Positions 1 through 16,500 of a DNA stretch of 64,000 nucleotides are shown piece by piece. The notes under the pieces were generated by a model. That model worked only from the letters and a program-made list of their open reading frames with translations. It ran no database searches and was not told the DNA's origin. The DNA comes from Limnoperna fortunei (taxonomy: Eukaryota > Mollusca > Bivalvia > Mytilida > Modiolidae), in NCBI GenBank assembly GCA_944474755.1, contig OX104117.1:73446926-73510925 (forward strand), read 5' to 3'. Position numbers and translations under genes: made by a program. How positions within the stretch are numbered: the stretch's first letter is position 1; the number at the start of each line of letters is the position of its first letter.

Positions 1-2576
1 ATAGTCGGTACACACGGTATACCATAGTCAGAACACACAGTATAGCATAGTCAGTACACACAGCATACCATAGTCACTACACACACTATACCATAGTCAC
101 TACACACAGTATACCATGGTCGTTACACACAGTATACCATAGTCATTACACACAGTATACCATAGTGAGTACACACGGTATACCATAGTCAGTAAGCACA
201 GTATACCCTGGTCACTACACACATTATACCATAGTGATCACACACAGTATACCATAGTCAGTACACACAGTATACCCTAGTCACTACACACGGTATACCA
301 TAGTCAGTACGCTCAGTATACCATAGTCAGTACACACGGTATACCAGTCAGTACACGCAGTATACCAGTCAGTACACACAGCATACCATAGTCAGTACAC
401 ACAGTATATCATAGTCAGTACACACAGTATACCGTTGTCAGTAAACACAGTATACCATAGTCAGTACACACGGTATACCATAGTCAGTACACACGGTATA
501 CCATAGTCAGCACACACAGTATACCATAGTCCGTAGACACAGTATACCAGTCAGTACACACAGTATTCCATAATCAGTACACACAGTATTCCATAGTCAG
601 TACACACAGTATACCATAGTCACTACTCACAGTATACCAGTCAGTACACACAGTATACCATAGTCAGTACACACAGTATGCCATAGTCAGTACACACAGT
701 ATACCATAATCAGTATACACAGTATACCATAGCCAGTACACACAGTATACCATAGTCAATAAACACAGTATATCATAGTCTGTACACACAGTATGCCATA
801 GTCACTTCACACAGTATACCATAGTCACTTCACACAGTATACCATAGTCAGTACACACAGTATACCATAGTCAGTACACACAGTATACCAGTCAGTACAC
901 ACAGCATACCATAGTCAGTACACATAGTATACCATAGTCAGTACACACAGTATGCCATAGTCACTTCACACAGTATACCATAGTCAGTACACACAGTATA
1001 CCATAGCCAGTACACAAAGTGTACCATAGTCAGTACACACAGTATACCATAGTCAGTACGCTCAGTATACCATAGTCAGTATACACAGTATACCAGTCAG
1101 TACACACAGTATACCATAGTCAGTACACACGGTATACCATAGTCAGAACGCACAGTATACCATAGTCAGTACACACAGTATACCACAGTCAGTACGCTCA
1201 GAATACCATAGTCAGTACACACAGTATACCAGTCAGTACGCTCAGTATACCATAGTACACACAGTATACCAGTCAGTACAAACAGTATACCATAGTCAGT
1301 ACACACAGTATACCATCGTCATAACACACAGTATGCCATAGTCAGTATACACAGTATACCATAGTCAGTACACACAGTCTACCATAGTCAGTACACACAG
1401 TATACCATAGTACACATAGTATACCATAGTCAGTACACACAGTATACCATAGTCAGTACACACGGTATGCCATAGTCAGTACACACAGTATACCAGTCAG
1501 TACACACAGTAAACCATAGTCAGTACGCTCAGTACACCATAGTCAATACACACAGTATACCATAGTCAATACACACAGTATACCATAGTCAGTACACACA
1601 GTATACCATAGTCAGTACACACAGTTTACCAGTCAGTACACAGTATACCATAGTCAGTACACACAGTATACCAGTCAGTACAATCAGTATACCACAGTCA
1701 CTGCACCCAGTATACCATAGTCAGTAAACACAGTATGCGATCGTCACTACACACATTATAACATACTCAGAACAATCAGTTTACGATCGTCTCAACACAC
1801 AGTATAACATAGTCAGTACACACAGCATACCGTAGACACTACACACAGTATACCATAGTCAGTACACACAGTATACCATAGTCAGTACACACAGTATACC
1901 ATAGTCACTACACACACTATACCATAGTCACTACACACATTATACCATAGTGATCACACACAGTAGACCATAGTCAGTACACACAGTATACCATAGGCAG
2001 TTCACACGGTATACCATAGTCAGTACGCACAGTATACCATAGTCAGTACACACGGCATACCAGTCAGTACACACAGTATACCAGTCAGTACACACAGCAT
2101 ACCATAGTCAGTACACACAGTATACCATAGTCAGTACACACAGTATACGATAGTCAGTACACACAGTATACCATAGTCAGTACACACGGCATACCATAGT
2201 CAGTACACACGGTATACCATAGTCAGCACACACAGTATACCACAGTCAGTACACACATTATACCATAGTCAGTACGCTAGTATACCATAGTCAGTACACA
2301 CAGTATACCATAGTCAGTATACACAGTATTCCATAGTCCGTACACACAGTATACCATAGTCACTACTCACAGTATACCAGTCAGTACACACAGTATACCA
2401 TAGTCAGCACACACAGTATGCCATAGTCAGTACACACAGTATACCATAGTCAGTATACACAGTATACCATAGCCAGTACACACAGTATACCATAGTCAAT
2501 ACACACAGTATACCATAGTCTGTACACACAGTATGCCATAGGCACTTCACACAGTATACCATAGTCACTTCACACA

Positions 2577-4532
2577 GTATACCATAGTCAGTACACACAG
2601 TATACCATAGTCAGTACACACAGTATACCAGTCAGTACACACAGTATACCATAGTCAGTACACACAGTATACCATATTCTGTACACACAGTATGCCATAG
2701 TCACTTCACACAGTATACCATAGTCACTTCACACTAGATACCATAGTCAGTACACACGGTATACCATGGTCAGTACACACAGTATGCCATAGTCACTTCA
2801 CACAGTATACCATAGTAAGTACACACAGTATACCATAGCCAGTACACACAGTATACCATAGACAGTACACCCAGTATACAAGTCAGTACACACAGTATGC
2901 GACCGTCACTACACACAGTATAACATACTCAGAACAATCAGTTTACGATCGTCTCTACACACAGTATAACATAGTTAGTACACACAGTATAGCATAGTCA
3001 CTACTCACAGTATACCAGTCAGTACACACAGTACGGATAGTCAGTACACACTATACCGTAGTCACATCACACAGTATAACATAGTCAGTACACACAGTAT
3101 ACCATAGTCAGTACACACAGTATACCATAATCACTACACACACTATACCATAGTCACTACACACAGTATACCATAGTCGTTACACACAGCATACCATAGT
3201 CATTACACACAGTATACCATAGTCAGTACACACGGTATACCATAGTCAGTACGCACAGTATACCCTCGTCACTACACACATTATACCATAGTGATCACAC
3301 ACAGTATACCATAGTCAGTACACACAGTATACCATAGTCAGTAAAAACTGTATACCATAGTCAGTACACACGGTATGACACAGTCAGTACACACGGTATA
3401 CTATAGTCAGTACACACCGTATACCACAGTCACTTCACACAGTATACCATAGTCATTACACACAGTATATCATAGTCAGTACACAGGGTATACCATAGTC
3501 AGTACACAGTCTACCATAGTCAGTACACACAGTATACCATAGCCAGCACACAAAGTATACCATAGTCAGTACACACAGTATACCATAGTCAGTACACACA
3601 GTATACCAGTCAGTACACACAGTATACCATAGTCAGTACACACAGTATACCATATTCTGTACACACAGTATGCCATAGTCACTTCACACAGTATACCATA
3701 GTCACCTCACACTAGATACCATAGTCAGTACACACGGTATACCATGGTCAGTACACACAGTATGCCATAGTCACTTCACACAGTATACCATAGTAAGTAC
3801 ACACAGTATACCATAGCCAGTACAGACAGTATACCATAGACAGTACACCCAGTATACAAGTCAGTACACACAATATGCGACCGTCACTACACACAGTATA
3901 ACATACTCAGAACAATCAGTTTACGATCGTCTCTACACACAGTATAACATAGTTAGTACACACAGTATAGCATAGTCACTACTCACAGTATACCAGTCAG
4001 TACACACAGTACGGATAGTCAGTACACACTATACCGTAGTCACATCACACAGTATAACATAGTCAGTACACACAGTATACCATAGTCAGTACACACAGTA
4101 TACCATAGTCACTACACACACTATACCATAGTCACTACACACAGTATACCATAGTCGTTACACACAGCATACCATAGTCATTACACACAGTATACCATAG
4201 TCAGTACACAAGGTATACCATAGTCAGTACGCACAGTATACCCTCGTCACTACACACATTATACCATAGTGATCACACACAGTATACCATAGTCAGTACA
4301 CACAGTATACCATAGTCAGTAAAAACTGTATACCATAGTCAGTACACACGGTATGACACAGTCAGTACACACGGTATACTATAGTCAGTACACACCGTAT
4401 ACCACAGTCACTTCACACAGTATACCATAGTCATTACACACAGTATATCATAGTCAGTACACAGGGTATACCATAGTCAGTACACAGTCTACCATAGTCA
4501 GTACACACAGTATACCATAGCCAGCACACAAA
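2577..4532. repeat. Two tandem copies of a 978-bp higher-order block
   Basis: Sequence landmarks recur at a fixed offset of 978 bp: ACCATATTCT at 2671 and 3649, CACTAGATACC at 2732 and 3710, and AGAACAATCAGTTTACG at 2931 and 3909. The copies differ only at scattered single positions, so this is a recent block duplication rather than independent 23-mer expansion. A related, more diverged block is seen around 9900-10600 and again near 13000-13600. The edges are approximate because every candidate border lies inside the same 23-bp repeat. Confidence 0.8.
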
Positions 4533-7500
4533 GTATACCATAGTCAGTAGACACATTATACCATAGTCAGTACGCTAGCATACCATAGTCAGTACACACA
4601 GTATCCCATAGTCACTACTCAACGTATACCAGTCAGTACACACAGTATACCAGTCAGTACACACAGTATACCATATTCAGCACACACAGTATACCATAGT
4701 GAGTACACACAGTATACCATACTCAGTACACGCAGTATACCATAGTCAGCACACACAGTATACCATAGTCAGTACACACAGTATACGATAGTCAGTACAC
4801 ACAGTATACCAGTCAGTACACACAGTATACCATAGTCAGTACACACGGTATACCATAGTCAGAACACACAGTATACCATAGTCAGTACACACAGTATACC
4901 ATAGTCAGTACACACGGTATACCATAGTCAGTACACACGGTATACCAGTCAGTACACACAGTACACCATAGTCAGTACACACAGTATACCAGTCAGTACA
5001 CACGGTATACCATAGTCAGAACACACAGCATACCATAGACAGTACACACAGTATACCATAGTCAGTACACACGGTATACCATAAGCATTACACACAGTAT
5101 ACCATAGTCGGTACACACGGTATACCATAGTCAGAACACACAGTATAGCATAGTCAGTACACACAGCATACCATAGTCACTACACACACTATACCATAGT
5201 CACTACACACAGTATACCATAGTCGTTACACACAGTATACCATAGTCATTACACACAGTATACCATAGTGAGTACACAGGGTATACCATAGTCAGTAAGC
5301 ACAGTATACCCTGGTCACTACACACATTATACCATAGTGATCACACACAGTATACCATAGTCAGTACACACAGTATACCATATTCAGTACACACGGTATA
5401 CCATAGTCAGTACGCTCAGTATACCATAGTCAGTACACACGGTATACCAGTCAGTACACACAGTATACCAGTCAGTACACACAGCATACCATAGTCAGTA
5501 CACACAGTATATCATAGTCAGTACACACAGTATACCATAGTCAGTACACACAGTATACCATAGTCAGTACACACGGTATACCATAGTCAGTACACACGGT
5601 ATACCATAATCAGCACACACAGTATACCATAGTCGGTACTCACAGTATACCAGTCAGTACACACAGTATTCCATAGTCAGTACACACAATATTCCATAGT
5701 CAGTACACACAGTATACCATAGTCACTACTCACAGTATACCAGTCAGTATACACAGTATACCATAGTCAGTACACACAGTATGCCATAGTCAGTACACAC
5801 AGTATACCATAGTCAGTATACACAGTATACCATAGCCAGTACACACAGTATACCATAGTCAATAAACACAGTATACCATAGTCTGTACACACAGTATGCC
5901 ATAGTCACTTCACACAGTATACCATAGTCACTTCACACAGTATACCATAGTCAGTACACACAGTATACCACAGTCAGTACACACAGTATGCCATAGTCAG
6001 TACACACAGTATACCATAGTCAGTACACACAGTATGCCATAGTCACTTCACTCAGTATACCATAGTCACTTCACACTATATACCATAGTCAGTACACACG
6101 GTATACCATAGTCAGTACACACAGTATGCCATAGTCACTTCACACAGTATACCATAGTCAGTACACACAGTATACCATAGCCAGTACACAAAGTGTACCA
6201 TAGTCAGTACACACAGTATACCATAGTCAGTACGCTCAGTATACCATAGTCAGTATACACAGTACACCAGTCAGTACACACAGTATACCATAGTCAGTAC
6301 ACACGGTATGCCATAGTCAGAACACACAGTATACCATAGTCAGTACACACAGTATACCACAGTCAGTGCGCTCAGTATACCATAGTCAGTACACACAGTA
6401 TACCAGTCAGTACGCTCAGTATACCATAGTACACACAGTATACCAGTCAGTACAAACAGTATACCATAGTCAGTACACACAGTATACCATCGTCATAACA
6501 CACAGTATACCAAAGTCAGTATACACAGTATACCATAGTCAGTACACACAGTATACCATAGTCAGTACACACAGTATACCATAGTACACATAGTATACCA
6601 TAGTCAGTACACACAGTATACCATAGTCAGTACACACGGTATACCATAGTCAGTACACACGGTATACCAGTCAGTACACACAGTACACCATAGTCAGTAC
6701 ACACAGTATACCAGTCAGTACACACGGTATACCATAGTCAGAACACACAGCATACCATAGACTGTACACACAGTATACCATAGTCAGTACAAACAGTATA
6801 CCAGTCAGTACACACAGTATACCATATTCAGCACACACAGTATACCATAGTGAGTACACACAGTATACCATACTCAGTACACGCAGTATACCATAGTCAG
6901 CACACACAGTATACCATAGTCAGTACACACAGTATACGATAGTCAGTACACACAGTATACCAGTCAGTACACACAGTATACCATAGTCAGTACACACCGT
7001 ATACCATAGTCAGAACACACAGTATACCATAGTCAGTACGCTCAGTATACCATAGTCAGTACACGCAGTATACCATAGTCAGTACACACGGTATACCATA
7101 GTCAGTACACACGGTATACCAGTCAGTACACACAGTACACCATAGTCAGTACACACAGTATACCAGTCAGTACACACGGTATACCATAGTCAGAACACAC
7201 AGCATACCATAGACAGTACACACAGTATACCATAGTCAGTACACACAGTATACCATAGTCAGTACACACGGTATACCATAATCATTACACAGTATACCAT
7301 AGTCGGTACACACGGTATACCATAGTCAGAACACACAGTATAGCATAGTCAGTACACACAGCATACCATAGTCACTACACACACTATACCATAGTCACTA
7401 CACACAGTATACCATAGTCGTTACACACAGTATACCATAGTCATTACACACAGTATACCATAGTGAGTACACAGGGTATACCATAGTCAGTACGCACAGT

Positions 7501-10500
7501 ATACCCTGGTCACTACACACATTATACCATAGTGATCACACACAGTATACCCTAGTCAGTACACACAGTATACCATAGTCAGTACACACGGTATACCATA
7601 GTCAGTACGCTCAGTATACCATAGTCAGTACACACGGTATACCAGTCAGTACACACAGTATACCAGTCAGTACACACAGCATACCATAGTCAGTACACAC
7701 AGTATATCATAGTCAGTACACACAGTATACCATAGTCAGTACACACAGTATACCATAGTCAGTACACACGGTATACCATAGTCAGTACACACGGTATACC
7801 ATAATCAGCACACACAGTATACCATAGTCAGTACACACAGTATACCAGTCAGTACACACAGTATGCCATAGTCACTTCACACAGTATACCATAGTCACTT
7901 CACACTATATACCATAGTCAGTATACACGGTATACCATAGTCAGTACACACAGTATGCCATAGTCACTTCACACAGTATACCATAGTCAGTACACACAGT
8001 ATACCATAGCCAGTACACAAAGTGTACCATAGTCAGTACACACAGTATACCATAGTCAGTACGCTCAGTATACCATAGTCAGTATACACAGTATACCAGT
8101 CAGTACACACAGTATACCATAGTCAGTACACACGGTATACCATAGTCAGAACACACAGTATACCATAGTCAGTACACACAGTATACCACAGTCAGTGCGC
8201 TCAGTATACCATAGTCAGTACACACAGTATACCAGTCAGTACGCTCAGTATACCATGGTACACACAGTATACCAGTCAGTACAAACAGTATACCATAGTC
8301 AGTACACACAGTATACCATCGTCATAACACACAGTATACCATAGTCAGTATACACAGTATACCATAGTCAGTACACACAGTATACCATAGTCAGTACACA
8401 CAGTATACCATAGTACACATAGTATACCATAGTCAGTACACACAGTATACCATAGTCAGTACACACGGTATGCCATAGTCAGTACACACAGTATACCAGT
8501 CAGTACACACAGTACACCATAGTCAGTGCACACAGTATACCAGTCAGTACACACGGTATACCATAGTCAGAACACACAGTATACCATAGACAGTACACAC
8601 AGTATACCATAGTCAGTACACACAGTATACCATAGTCAGTACACACGGTATACCATAATCATTACACACAGTATACCATAGTCGGTACACACGGTATACC
8701 ATAGTCAGAACACACAGTATAGCATAGTCAGTACACACAGCATACCATAGTCACTACACACACTATACCATAGTCACTACACACAGTATACCATAGTCGT
8801 TACACACAGTATACCATAGTCATTACCATAGTGAGTACACACGGTATACCATAGTCAGTAAGCACAGTATACCCTGGTCACTACACACATTATACCATAG
8901 TGATCACACACAGTATACCATAGTCAGTACACACAGTATACCCTAGTCACTACACACGGTATACCATAGTCAGTACGCTCAGTATACCATAGTCACCACA
9001 CAGTATACCATAGTCAGTACACACAGTATACCACAGTCAGTACACACAGTATACCATAGTCAGTACACACAGTATACCATAGTCAGTACACACAGTATGC
9101 CATAGTCACTTCACACAGTATACCATAGTCACTTCACACTATATACCATAGTCAGTATACACGGTATACCATAGTCAGTACACACAGTATGCCATAGTCA
9201 CTTCACACAGTATACCATAGTCAGTACACACAGTATACCATAGCCAGTACACAAAGTGTACCATAGTCAGAACACACAGTATACCATAGTCAGTACGCTC
9301 AGTATACCATAGTCAGTATACACAGTATACCAGTCAGTACACACAGTATACCATAGTCAGTACACACGGTATACCATAGTCAGAACACACAGTATACCAT
9401 AGTCAGTACACACAGTATACCACAGTCAGTGCGCTCAGTATATCATAGTCAGTACACACGGTATACCATTGTCAGCACACACACAGTACACACATTATAC
9501 CATAGTCAGTACACACAGTATACCATAGTCAGTACGCTCAGTATACCATAGTCAGTACACACAGTATACCAGTCAGTACAAACAGTATACCATAGTCAGT
9601 ACACACAGTATACCATCGTCAGAACACACAGTATACCATAGTCAGTATACACAGTATACCATAGTCAGTACACACAGTATACCATAGTCAGTACACACAG
9701 TATACCATAGTACACATAGTATACCATAGTCAGTACACACAGTATACCAGTCAGTACACACGGTATACCATAGTCAGAACACACAGTATACCATAGTCAG
9801 TACACACAGTATACCAGTCAGTACACAGTATACCATAGTCAGTACACACAGTATACCAGTCAGTACACCCAGTATACCACAGTCACTGCACCCAGTATAC
9901 CAGTCAGTACACACAGTATGCGACCGTCACTACACACAGTATAACATACTCAGAACAATCAGTTTACGATCGTCTCTACACACAGTATAACATAGTTAGT
10001 ACACACAGTATAGCATAGTCACTACTCACAGTATACCAGTCAGTACACACAGTACGGATAGTCAGTACACACTATACCGTAGTCACTACACACAGTATAC
10101 CATAGTCAGTACACACAGTATTCCATAGTCAGTACGCACAGTATACCATAGTAACTACACACACTATACCATAGTCACTACACACAGTGTACCATAGTCG
10201 TTACACACAGCATATTATAGTCATTACACACAGTATACCATAGTCAGTACACACGGTATACCATAGTCAGTACGCACAGTATACCCTCGTCACTACATAC
10301 ATTATACCATAGTGATCACACACAGTATACCATAGTCAGTACACACAGTATACCATAGTCAGTAAAAACTGTATACCATAGTCAGTACACACGGTATGAC
10401 ACAGTCAGTACACACGGTATACTATAGTCAGTACACACCGTATACCATAGTCACTTCACACAGTATACCATAGTCATCACACACAGTATATCATAGTCAG

Positions 10501-13500
10501 TACACAGGGTATACCATAGTCAGTAAACAGTCTACCATAGTCAGTACACACAGTATACCATAGCCAGCACACACAGTATACCATAGTCAGTAGACACATT
10601 ATACCATAGTCAGTACGCTAGCATACCATAGTCAGTACACACAGTATCCCATAGTCACTACTCACAGTATACCAGTCAGTACACACAGTATACCAGTCAG
10701 TACACACAGTATACCATATTCAGCACACACAGTATACCATAGTGAGTACACACAGTATACCATACTCAGTACACACAGTATACCATAGTCAGCACACACA
10801 GTATACCATAGTCAGTACACACAGTATACGATAGTCAATACACACAGTATACCAGTCAGTACACACAGTATACCATAGTCAGTACACACGGTATACCATA
10901 GTCAGAACACACAGTATACCATAGTCAGTACGCTCAGTATACCATAGTCAGTACACACAGTATACCATAGTCAGTACACACGGTATACCATAGTCAGTAC
11001 ACACGGTATACCAGTCAGTACACACAGTACACCATAGTCAGTACACACAGTATACCAGTCAGTACACACGGTATACCATAGTCAGAACACACAGCATACC
11101 ATAGACAGTACACACAGTATACCATAGTCAGTACACACAGTATACCATAGTCAGTACACACGGTATAACATAATCATTACACACAGTATACCATAGTCGG
11201 TACACACGGTATACCATAGTCAGAACACACAGTATAGCATAGTCAGTACACACAGCATACCATAGTCACTACAAACACTATACCATAGTCACTACACACA
11301 GTATACCATAGTCGTTACACACAGTATACCATAGTCATTACACACAGTATACCATAGTGAGTACACAGGGTATACCATAGTCAGTACGCACAGTATACCC
11401 TGGTCACTACACACATTATACCATAGTGATCACACACAGTATACCATAGTCAGTACACACAGTATACCATAGTCAGTACACACGGTATACCATAGTCAGT
11501 ACGCTCAGTATACCATAGTCAGTACACACGGTATACCAGTCAGTACACACAGTATACCAGTCAGTACACACAGCATACCATAGTCAGTACACACAGTATA
11601 TCATAGTCAGTACACACAGTATACTATAGTCAGTACACACAGTATACCATAGTCAGTACACACGGTATACCATAGTCAGTACACACGGTATACCATAATC
11701 AGCACACACAGTATACCATAGTCAATACACACATTATACCTGTCAGTACACACAGTATTCCATAGTCAGTACACACAGTATTCCATAGTCAGTACACACA
11801 ATATACCATAGTCACTACTCACAGTATACCAGTCAGTAAACACAGTATACCATAGTCAGTACACACAGTATGCCATAGTCAGTACACACAGTATACCATA
11901 GTCAGTATACACAGTATACCATAGCCAGTACACACAGTATACCAAAGTCAATAAACACAGTATACCATATTCTGTACACACAGTATGCCATAGTCACTTC
12001 ACACGGTATACCATAGTCACTTCACACAGTATACCATAGTCAGTACACACAGTATACCATAGTCAGTACACACAGTATACCATAGTCAGTACACACAGTA
12101 TACCATAGTCAGTACACACAGTATGCCATAGTCACTTCACACAGTATACCATAGTAACTTCACACTATATACCATAGGCAGTATACACGGTATACCATAG
12201 TCAGTACACACAGTATGCCATAGTCACTTCACACAGTATACCATAGTCAGTACACACAGTATACCATAGCCAGTACACAAAGTGTACCATTGTCAGTACA
12301 CACAGTATACCATAGTCAGTACGCTCAGTATACCATAGTCAGTATACACAGTATACCAGTCAGTACACACAGTATACCATAGTCAGTACACACGGTATAC
12401 CATAGTCAGAACACACAGTATACCATAGTCAGTACACACAGTATACCACAGTCAGTACGCTCAGTATACCATAGTCAGTACACACAGTATACCAGTCAGT
12501 ACGCTCAGTATACCATAGTACACACAGTATACCAGTCAGTACAAACAGTATACCATAGTCAGTACAAACAGTATACCATCGTCATAACACACAGTATACC
12601 ATAGTCAGTATACACAGTATACCATAGTCAGTACACACAGTATACCATAGTCAGTACACACAGTATACCATAGTACACATAGTATACCATAGTCAGTACA
12701 CACAGTATACCATAGTCAGTACACACGGTATGCCATAGTCAGTACACACAGTATACCAGTCAGTACACACAGTAAATCATAGTCAGTACGCTCAGTATAC
12801 CATAGTCAATACACACAGTATACCATAGTCAGTACACACAGTATACCATAGTCAGTACACACAGTATACCATAGTCAGTACACACAGTATACTAGTCAGT
12901 ACACAGTATACCATAGTCAGTACACACAGTATACCAGTCAGTACACCCAGTATACCACAGTCACTGCACCCAGTATACCATAGTCAGTACACACAGTATG
13001 CGATCGTCACTACACACAGTATAACATACTCAGAACAATCAGTTTACGATCGTATCAACACACAGTATAACATAGTCAGTACACACAGTATACCATAGTC
13101 ACTACTCACAGTATACCAGTCAGTACACACAGTACGGATAGTCAGTACACACACTATACCGCAGACACTACACACAGTATAAGATAGTCAGTACACACAG
13201 TATACCATAGTCAGTACACACAGTATACCATAGTCACTACACACACTATACCATAGTCACTTCACACAGTATACCATAGTCGTTACACACAGTATACCAT
13301 AGTCATTACACACAGTATACCATAGTCAGTACACACGGTATACCATAGTCAGTACGAACATTATACCCTGGTCACTACACACATTATACCATAGTGATAA
13401 CACACAGTATAACATAGTCAGTACACATAGTATACCATAGTCAGTAAAAACTGTATACCATAGTCAGTACACACGGTATGACATAGTCAGTACACACGGT

Positions 13501-16500
13501 ATACCATAGTCAGTACACACGGTATACCATAGTCACTTCACACAGTATTCCATAGTCATTACACACAGTATACCATAATCAGTACACAGAGTATACCATA
13601 GTCAGTACAGTGTATATCATAGTCAGTACACCAGTATACCATAGTCAGCACACACAGTATACCATAGTCAGTACACACATTATACCATAGTCAGTACGCT
13701 AGTATACCATTGTCAGTACACACAGTATACCATAGTCAGTACACACAGTATTCCATAGTCAGTACACACAGTATACCATAGTCACTACTCACAGTAAACC
13801 AGTCATTACACATAGTATACCAGTCAGTACACACAGTATACCATAGTCAGTACACACAGTATACCATAGTCAGTACACACAGTATAACATAGTCAGTACA
13901 CACGGTATACCGTAGTCAGTACGCTCAATATACCATAGTCAGTACCATGGTATATCATAGTCAGTACACACAGTACACCATAGTCAGCACACACAGTATA
14001 CCATAGTGAGTACACACAGTATACCATAGTCAGTACACACGGTATACCATAGTCAGAACACACAGTATACCATAGTCAGTACGCTCAGTATACCATAGTC
14101 AGTACACACAGTATACCAGTCAGTACACACAGTATACCATAGTCAGTACACAGAGTATACCATAGTACACACGGTATACCTGTCAGTACACAAAGTATAC
14201 CATAGTCAGTACAAACAGTATACCATAGTCAGCACACACAGTATACCATAGTCATGACACACGGTATACCATAGTCATTACACACGGTATATCATAGTCA
14301 GTACACACAGTACACCATAGTCAGCACGCACAGTATACCATAGTGAGTACACACAGTATACCATAGTCAGTACACACGGTATACCATAGTCAGAACAGAC
14401 AGTATACCATAGTCAGTACGCTCAGTATACCACAGTCAGTACACACAGTATACCAGTCAGTACACACACTATACCATAGTCAGTACACACAGTATACCAT
14501 AGTACACACGGTATACCAGTCAGTACACAAAGTATACCATAGTCAGTACACACAGCATACCATAGTCAGCACACACAGTATACCATAGTCAGTACACACG
14601 GTATACCATAGTCATTACACACGGTATACCAGTCAGTACACACAGTATATCATAGTCAGTACACACAGTAAACCAGTCAGTACACACGGTATACCATAGT
14701 TAGAACACACAGTATACCATAGTCAGTACGCTCAGTATACCATAGTCAGTACACACGGTATACCATAGTCAGTACACACGGTATACCAGTCAGTACACAC
14801 AGTATACCATTGTCAGTACACATGGTATACCAGTCAGTACACACGGTATACCATAGTCAGTACGCTCAGTATACCATAGTCAGTACACACGGTATACCAT
14901 AGTCAGTACACACGGTATACCAGTCAGTACACACAGTATACCATAGTCAGTACACATGGTATACCAGTCAGAACACACAGTATACCATAGTCAGTACACA
15001 CAGTATACCATAGTCAGTACACACAGTATACCATAGTCAGTACACACGGTATACCATAGTCATTACACACAGTATACCATAGTCAGTACACACGGTATAC
15101 CATAGTCAGAACACACAGTATAGCATAGTCAGTACACACGGTATACCATAGTCAGAACACACAGTATACCATAGTCAGTACACACAGTATACCAGTCAGT
15201 ACACACAGTATACCATATTCAGTACACACGGTATACCAGTCAGTACACACTGTATACCATAGTCAGTACACACAGTATACCATAGACAGTACACACAGTA
15301 TACCATAGTCAGTACACACAGTATACCATAGACAGTTCACACGGTATACCAAAGTCAGTACACACGGTATACCAGTCTGTACACACAGTATATCATAGTC
15401 AGTACACACAGTATACTAGTCAGCACACAAGGTATACCATAGTCAGAACACACAGTATACCATAGTCAATACGCTCAGTATACCATAGTCAGTACACACG
15501 GTATACCAGTCAGTACACACAGAATACCATAGTCAGTACACACGGTATATAAGTCAGTACACACGGTATACCATAGTCAGTACACACAGTATACCATAGT
15601 CAGTACACACAGTATACCAGTCAGCACACAGTATACCAGTCAGTACACACGGTATACCATAGTCAGTACACGCAGTATACCATAGTCAGTACACACAGTA
15701 TACCATAGTCAGTACACACGGTATACCATAGTCAGTACACACAGTGTACCATAGTCAGTACACACGGTATACCATAGTCAGTACACAGTATACCAGTCAG
15801 TACGCTCAGTATACCATAGTCAGTACACACGGTATACCATAGTCAGAACACACAGTATACCAGAGGCAGTACACACAGCATACCATAGTCAGTACACACG
15901 GTATACCATAGTCAGAACACACAGTATACCAGTCAGTACACACAGTATACGATAGTCAGTACACACAGTATACCAGTCTGTACACAGTATACCATAGTAC
16001 AGACAGCATACCAGTCAGTACACACAGTATACCATAGTCAGGACACACAGTATACCAGTCAGTACACACAGTATACCATAGTCAGTACACACGGTATACC
16101 ATAGTCAGAACACACAGTATACCATAGTCAGTACACACAGTATACCATAGTACACACAGTATACCATAGTCAGTACACACGGTATACCATAGTCATTACA
16201 CACAGTATACCATAGTCAGTACACACAGTATACCATAGTACACACAGTATACCATAGTCAGTACACACGGTATACCATAGTCATTACACACAGTATACCA
16301 TAGTCAGTACACACGGTATACCATAGTCAGAACACACAGTATAGCATAGTCAGTACACACAGTATACCATAGTCAGTACACACAGTATACCAGTCTGTAC
16401 ACACAGTATACCATAGTCAGTACACACAGTATACCAGTCAGTACAAACAGTATACCATAGTCAGTACACACAGTATACCAGTCAGTACACACAGTATACC

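Noticed and set aside
2404..6907. Minus-strand frames of 64-78 codons in the satellite (also 28217-33297)
   Set aside because: The 23-bp unit read on the minus strand has no stop in any frame (23 is not a multiple of 3, so all frames are the same 69-base cycle). Long frames arise automatically and stop only at point variants. The protein is a simple repeat.
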